Assembly (NCBI GenBank): GCA_029856625.1
Contig: JAHKLG010000013.1
Coordinates: forward strand, 1 to 18,453
From: Candidatus Njordarchaeota archaeon
GTDB lineage: Archaea > Asgardarchaeota > Njordarchaeia > Njordarchaeales > Njordarchaeaceae
Length of the DNA stretch: 18,453 nucleotides
Direction: 5' to 3'
In this document: in pieces, positions 14,422 through 18,453 of the stretch
Layout of the letters: each line of letters starts with the position of its first letter
Position numbering within the stretch: the stretch's first letter is position 1
Position numbers and translations under genes: made by a program
The notes under the pieces: generated by a model
The model's database searches: none
Seen by the model: the letters and a program-made list of their open reading frames with translations, nothing else
Told to the model about the DNA's origin: nothing

Positions 14422-15642
14422 ATGTTGAATTACATATTCCACCTAATGAGGAGGGAACCTGTGAACGAATTTCCTGTTGAAATCGTTGAAAGGAAAGGAT
14501 TGGGGCATCCTGATACTATCTGTGATGGTGTCGTAGAGAGAATAGCGATGTATTTAACAAGGTATTATACAGAGAACTTTGGTTTTCCATTGCACTTTAA
14601 TGTAGATAAGGCTGTTCTTGTAGGGGGTCGTGCGAAACCAGAATTTGGTGGCGGAGAAATTCTTGAGCCTATAATTCTTCATGTCGTTGGTAGAGCGACA
14701 ACGAGTGTGAAAAAAGAGACGGGTGATGAAGAGCCCGTTCCGATAGGACCTTTGGTTCTTAAAGCAGTTCATGATTATATTAATGAGAATTTCCGATATC
14801 TTGACCCTGTGCAGCATATTGTTGTTCAATATTCTATTAGACCAGGTAGTGTTGACCTCGTAAAAACTTATGAGAGAGTTAAAAAGCTCGGTGTCCCACC
14901 AGCAAATGATACCTCAATTGGAGTAGGTTTTGCTCCATTGACGGATACAGAACGAATTTGTCTGGAAGTAGAAAGGTTTCTAAATTCTCCAGAGGTAAAG
15001 AATAAATATCCCGCAGTGGGCGAGGATATCAAAGTAATGTGTGTCAGAATGAATCAGAGAATCAGAATTACGCTAGCAATGGCAACAATATCTAGGGAAG
15101 TAAATAGCATGGATGAATATTTAGCGTTGAAGGAAGAGATCCGCGATCTTGTTCTTAAAAAAGTTTCAAATATGACGGATCGAGAGGTGGAGATTCAAGT
15201 AAATACTGCAGATAATCCCGCAAATGGAATAGCATACATTACCGTAACTGGTACATCAGCAGAATCGGGCGATGATGGACAAGTTGGTAGAGGGAATAGA
15301 GTTAATGGTCTTATTACTCCTATGAGACCCATGAGTATTGAGGCTGCAGCGGGCAAGAATGCGGTAAGTCACGTTGGTAAGATCTATCAAGTAGCTGCAA
15401 AGATTGCTGCTGAGAGAATATATGAGAAAGTAGGGGGAATTAAAGAAGTCTATGTGATACTAGTGAGCACTATTGGTCAGCCGATCACGAAGCCCCAAAT
15501 CATTAATATTCAATATATTCCCGAGGAAGGAATTAGTAGAAGTGACGTTGAGCAGGAAATGAGAAGTATCGTGAATGAAGTTCTTGAAGAGCTCCCAATG
15601 TTATGGAGGAAATTCATGAAAGGAGAGATAAGAGTCTATTAA
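14422..15642 (+). CDS. mat: S-adenosylmethionine synthetase, archaeal type
   Basis: The 406-residue enzyme makes SAM from methionine and ATP. It belongs to the archaeal family, which is very diverged from bacterial MetK. Recognisable motifs are VERKGLGHPDTICDGV (with GHPD), GGRAKPEFGGGEI, IGVGFAPLTDTE, NTADNPANGIAYITVTGTSAESGDDG, and RGNRVNGLITPMRPMSIEAAAGKN (nucleotide and phosphate binding). GTG 14416 and ATG 14419 are also in frame, but GAGGAGGTG at 14408-14416 is best spaced for the ATG at 14422. The product supplies methyl groups, including for tRNA and rRNA modification. The CoA fusion gene follows 17 nt after its stop. Confidence 0.97.
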   Translation: MLNYIFHLMRREPVNEFPVEIVERKGLGHPDTICDGVVERIAMYLTRYYTENFGFPLHFNVDKAVLVGGRAKPEFGGGEILEPIILHVVGRATTSVKKETGDEEPVPIGPLVLKAVHDYINENFRYLDPVQHIVVQYSIRPGSVDLVKTYERVKKLGVPPANDTSIGVGFAPLTDTERICLEVERFLNSPEVKNKYPAVGEDIKVMCVRMNQRIRITLAMATISREVNSMDEYLALKEEIRDLVLKKVSNMTDREVEIQVNTADNPANGIAYITVTGTSAESGDDGQVGRGNRVNGLITPMRPMSIEAAAGKNAVSHVGKIYQVAAKIAAERIYEKVGGIKEVYVILVSTIGQPITKPQIINIQYIPEEGISRSDVEQEMRSIVNEVLEELPMLWRKFMKGEIRVY

Positions 15643-15659
15643 AGCGGAGGATAGATCAA

Positions 15660-16757
15660 GTGGATGATCTCTTAAATAAACTAGCATTAGTTCATAAGAA
15701 GGTGAGAAGAAGCATAAAACCAATGACATTCAAAATTCCAACAAAATTATTTCGCGAATGCGTCATCGGAGGGACGTTTGATAGACTTCATCCAGGTCAT
15801 GAAGCGCTAATCTGTACAGCGTTGAATGTGGCTGAAAAAATACACATTGGAATTATGAATGATCAAGGCGTTAAGAGATGGGGTCGTAAAAAGAATATTG
15901 ATAAGATTCAAGACTTCATGACAAGAGTCGTAAATCTAGAGGTTTTTCTGGCAAAATATGGCGAAAGATCAAGGGTTAGAGTGGTAGAGATTAGTGATCC
16001 TTTTAGTTATGCTGTAAGATCTAATCAAGCAACTAATTTAGATTCAATAGTGGTATCTGAGGAGCAAATAGTACTAGAAAGAGCTCGGCAAATTAATAAA
16101 ATGAGAGAAGAGAAAGGATTAGCGAAGTTAAAGATTCTAAGATACCCTCTGATACTAGATGATAGGGGAAAAGTTTTTTCATCAAGTCGTCTTAGGAGTG
16201 GCGAAAAACTACTTAATATTCATCTACCAGCATTTAAGCTAGTAAGCAAAGAAGTGATTGAAGAAGTTAGAAAGCCTAAAGGAGAGATGATATCATCTCC
16301 AAGAGAATTACCTGAGCCACCTAATATTGTGATAGCTATAGGAGATATCGTTGTTAATAATTTAATACGAGATGGATATCCTATTAGCATAGGAATAATT
16401 GATAAGAGAAGTCGGAGAGTACCATTAGCCAACTTCTATATTTATAGGGAGATTACAAAAGAGGGAGAAATCATACTTCCACCTTACCTCCCAGTCTTAA
16501 ACCCCCCAGGGACAATTAGCAGAGATGCTTGGGATAAGATATACATCAGTCTCTTTCAAGAATATCCAGTCATAATAAGAGTATATGGAGAGGAGGATTT
16601 ACTTGGCTTCCCGGCAACGATTTTAGCGCCGGATGGATCGCTTATTATTTATGGCCAACCCCCACCAGAAGACAAACTTGTTTATTTTTTTGTTGATGAA
16701 GAGCATCGGATTTCTGCAATTGAATTATTAATGAAGATGAGTACGGCAATTTTTTAA
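15660..16757 (+). CDS. coaD: Fused phosphopantetheine adenylyltransferase / GTP-dependent dephospho-CoA kinase
   Basis: This 365-residue protein joins the last two steps of CoA synthesis. The N-terminal half (about 30-185) is an archaeal-type PPAT of the nucleotidyltransferase fold: GGTFDRLHPGHEAL with the HxGH signature (44-47), ISDPFSYAV, VVSEEQIVLERARQIN, and SSSRLRSG (174-181), the counterpart of the ISSTRIR motif. The C-terminal half (about 220-360) is the DUF359 GTP-dependent dephospho-CoA kinase family: AIGDIVVNNLI (226-236), IGIIDKRSRR (244-253), NPPGTIS, GEEDLLGFPA (310-319) and IYGQPPPED. The two activities should convert 4'-phosphopantetheine to CoA. GTG 15660 has GGAGG at 15646-15650. 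A longer frame reaches back to 15603 inside the SAM synthetase gene, and ATG 15723 would still keep both domains. Confidence 0.92.
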   Translation: MDDLLNKLALVHKKVRRSIKPMTFKIPTKLFRECVIGGTFDRLHPGHEALICTALNVAEKIHIGIMNDQGVKRWGRKKNIDKIQDFMTRVVNLEVFLAKYGERSRVRVVEISDPFSYAVRSNQATNLDSIVVSEEQIVLERARQINKMREEKGLAKLKILRYPLILDDRGKVFSSSRLRSGEKLLNIHLPAFKLVSKEVIEEVRKPKGEMISSPRELPEPPNIVIAIGDIVVNNLIRDGYPISIGIIDKRSRRVPLANFYIYREITKEGEIILPPYLPVLNPPGTISRDAWDKIYISLFQEYPVIIRVYGEEDLLGFPATILAPDGSLIIYGQPPPEDKLVYFFVDEEHRISAIELLMKMSTAIF

Positions 16758-16833
16758 TATAATCATTTTATTATAACAACGCGTGCTCATAACCAAAAAG
16801 GTGTGGTAAATGACACGTTAGCTAATGCCTTAG

Positions 16834-16847
16834 AACTTAAATTTAGT
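16834..16847 (+). promoter_or_regulatory. Candidate TATA box upstream of the OB-fold protein gene
   Basis: Within the 130-bp gap after the CoA fusion gene, aacttaaatttag lies about 45-55 nt before the ATG at 16888. A second AT run (atttttaattta, 16862-16873) is nearer and would give an almost leaderless mRNA. The choice between them is open. Confidence 0.35.
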
Positions 16848-16887
16848 TAATCATATCGGCTATTTTTAATTTAGAGAGGTGAGAGAA

Positions 16888-17628
16888 ATGGCAAAAAATG
16901 GCGAGAAAAAAATTAAGAGATCTTTTGATCCTAGATCAGATTTAAGATTAGCTATGGCTGTTTACGCTGTAGATGTTCTAGATTCTCTAGCGAGGGATGG
17001 AAAAATACCAGGTATAAGAAAACAAGAAGCAGTAGAACTGCTTGAGAGAATTTCTTCTTGTATAAACAAGATGAGAGAATCGACTATGTCGAAACACATG
17101 CTGTTAATAAGCAATTTATTCAGAGGGTTCAATAATCTCCTGTCAACATTTATTTCAAGACTTGGAATTAATTGGTATAGAGTAGCAAAGATGAAAGATG
17201 ATTATACAGCCAAATTACTAAGATTTGCAATATTTAATTTAAGATCCCTAGGAACGAGGCTTAAAAAATATCCGGATGGGAGTCCCCTTGGAACCGTAAA
17301 GATCAGTTTTGTAAGGGTATTAGAAGCTAAGAAGCATCCTAGAGATCCGAAATATAAAATTGCTAAAGTTACTGATATGGAAATGATTTATGAAGTGATA
17401 ACGGACGCTGATATTCAAGAAAAAAGTGTAGTATTGTTCGCTCATACCCCACCAATTCGGGTTAAAGGTTTTGTTTCGGAAGGGGTAATACTGAAGGATG
17501 ATAATGGTAACGTAATTACTGGATCAGATGAGGATATCGGGCAATCACCAACAGAGTTGCCAGAAAGTGTAGAGAAACAAATAGGCGATATAGTTATTAA
17601 ATTGTTAGAAGAAGAGTTTCTTATCTAA
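16888..17628 (+). CDS. Protein with C-terminal EMAP/CsaA-like tRNA-binding OB fold
   Basis: The 246-residue product has an N-terminal helical region (about 15-125) with no recognised family, then an OB-fold-like domain (about 134-205). The OB part reads VRVLEAKKHPRDPKYKIAKV, then VVLFAHTPPIRVKGFVSEGV, IL. This has the spacing and key points (KHP, a middle strand, hydrophobic-A-x-x-P-I-R-x-x-G-x-x-SEG) of the tRNA-binding domain found in EMAP II, Arc1p, CsaA and the C-terminus of MetRS. The last 40 residues are acidic. It may bind tRNA or partner with an aminoacyl-tRNA synthetase; this is inference from the domain. AGAGGTGA before the ATG is the ribosome binding site; an in-frame GTG at 16879 lies inside that site. 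Confidence 0.65.
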   Translation: MAKNGEKKIKRSFDPRSDLRLAMAVYAVDVLDSLARDGKIPGIRKQEAVELLERISSCINKMRESTMSKHMLLISNLFRGFNNLLSTFISRLGINWYRVAKMKDDYTAKLLRFAIFNLRSLGTRLKKYPDGSPLGTVKISFVRVLEAKKHPRDPKYKIAKVTDMEMIYEVITDADIQEKSVVLFAHTPPIRVKGFVSEGVILKDDNGNVITGSDEDIGQSPTELPESVEKQIGDIVIKLLEEEFLI

Positions 17629-17716
17629 TATCATCCCAATAGCGACTCATAATGAAATTTCACAGGAAAGGATTATTAGTTATAATAGGGTATGCAGCTG
17701 GCCGAGAGGAAAAGGA

Positions 17717-18453
17717 TTGCTAAGTGACGTTTTGCTCCTAATCCTAGTAACTATTTCAATTCACCTTTTCCTTAAAAGCATTGATAAGGAGATTGAAAGA
17801 GGACAGAGGCTCTCATCATTTCTAGCTGTATGTTTATTGTTACCTAGCACTATTGCTTTTTATAATAATTATTCCCTCCTAGATTTGGCATTATTTCTTG
17901 TTCTTCTTTTCTTTTCATTCTCTCTTTCTCTCCTAATACTTCTTCTAAAGTTATTAGTAGCAAGAATTAATGTATCAAGAGCATCTCAAAGAATTGCACA
18001 GTATCTAACATCCGTGCTTTATAGTGAAGATTACTGGGAATTTTTTAGAAAATCTTTCCATGGTGTTGTCTTATTACTTCTTATCCCCCCATATCTCTTA
18101 TGGTCATTTTATCTTTCATATTCAATCGTTATTGAGGTACTTGCAGGCACCGATTTACCAATCGATTATCATAACTATTTGAAATACTTAGTCATAATTT
18201 TCTCCGGAGCGTTAACAATATACTTCTATATGCTTGAAACAGTTAGAGTTCATTTTGAGATTAGGATTTTTCCAAAAAAATTACTAAGAACTAGAGAAGA
18301 AAGGACATTTGCCGCTTACTTCTATACAGCGTTAAGTATTTTCTTTGTAGCCATTTTCTTCCCTCAAGATGCCATAATTAAGGGTATAATAAGCTCACTA
18401 ATATATGATTCCTTTGCTGCAATATTTGGTAAATCATTTGGAAAACATAAGAT
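17717..18453 (+). CDS. Dolichol/phytol kinase-like membrane protein (3' end outside window)
   Basis: The frame from TTG 17717 is open for 245 codons to the right edge. About seven hydrophobic segments are visible (for example 5-19, 35-50, 57-82, 116-140, 157-172, 203-216, 219-230). Motifs match the SEC59/VTE5 family of CTP-dependent lipid kinases: FFRKSFHG (109-116, with the RK..H signature), LETVRVHF (173-180, the ExxR), RTREERTFAA (191-200), a long membrane helix, then IYDSFAAIFGKSFGKHK (229-245), the family's DxxAxxxGxxxGKHK. Members phosphorylate dolichol, phytol or a related polyprenol; in archaea a dolichol kinase would feed lipid-linked glycan synthesis. GAGAGGA at 17704-17710 is the ribosome binding site, and ttataatag (17680-17688) is a candidate TATA box that would leave a very short leader. 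The product's end and the CTP-binding remainder lie outside. Confidence 0.75.
   Translation, partial: MLSDVLLLILVTISIHLFLKSIDKEIERGQRLSSFLAVCLLLPSTIAFYNNYSLLDLALFLVLLFFSFSLSLLILLLKLLVARINVSRASQRIAQYLTSVLYSEDYWEFFRKSFHGVVLLLLIPPYLLWSFYLSYSIVIEVLAGTDLPIDYHNYLKYLVIIFSGALTIYFYMLETVRVHFEIRIFPKKLLRTREERTFAAYFYTALSIFFVAIFFPQDAIIKGIISSLIYDSFAAIFGKSFGKHK

Overview
The window comes from a thermophilic archaeon, most likely of the TACK (Thermoproteota/Korarchaeota-like) side. The signs are: archaeal-type information-processing genes (SRP54, full-length archaeosine TGT, Pop5, DnaG with a Toprim domain, archaeal-type SAM synthetase, S15 of the S13e type); ribosomal protein S26e, which is largely confined to TACK/Asgard archaea and eukaryotes; two intron-containing tRNA genes, one with an intron outside the anticodon loop; encoded CCA ends on all tRNAs; archaeal TATA-type promoters; and many GTG/TTG starts behind GGTG-type ribosome binding sites. 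Protein genes are AT-rich while tRNAs are very GC-rich, which fits growth at high temperature. The exact lineage cannot be fixed by eye.

Layout. 1-956 (-): 3'-truncated FG-GAP/VCBS beta-propeller gene. 1117-2750 (+): a tight three-gene unit, an ESCRT-III/CdvB-like coiled-coil protein, a membrane-anchored Ig-fold protein resembling the eukaryotic translocon subunit TRAP-beta, and S26e. 2768-5025 (-): srp54 followed, with a 1-nt overlap, by a transglutaminase-fold protein that has lost its catalytic Cys. 5264-8746 (+): TPR-CHAT protein with no catalytic dyad, dTMP kinase, and a SlyD-like FKBP with a long tail. 8736-10853 (-): tgtA, tail-to-tail and overlapping the FKBP gene. 10953-13765: tRNA-Asp, a silent stretch of about 450 bp, tRNA-Val, intron-bearing tRNA-Arg(UCU), Pop5, DnaG, a CRM/YhbY protein, tRNA-Arg(CCG), and intron-bearing tRNA-Ser(GCU). 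13868-18453 (+): S15, SAM synthetase, a fusion of the last two CoA-synthesis enzymes, an EMAP-like OB-fold protein, and the start of a dolichol/phytol-kinase-like membrane protein.

Functionally this is a housekeeping neighbourhood dominated by translation, tRNA processing and modification (Pop5/RNase P, TGT, tRNAs, CRM protein), protein export and folding (SRP54, TRAP-beta-like, FKBP) and cofactor supply (SAM, CoA, dTMP). No mobile elements, CRISPR arrays or signs of recent transfer were seen. The most interesting parts are the eukaryote-like ESCRT-III/TRAP-beta/S26e unit, two conserved-looking pseudoenzymes (CHAT and transglutaminase), and the non-canonical intron of tRNA-Ser.
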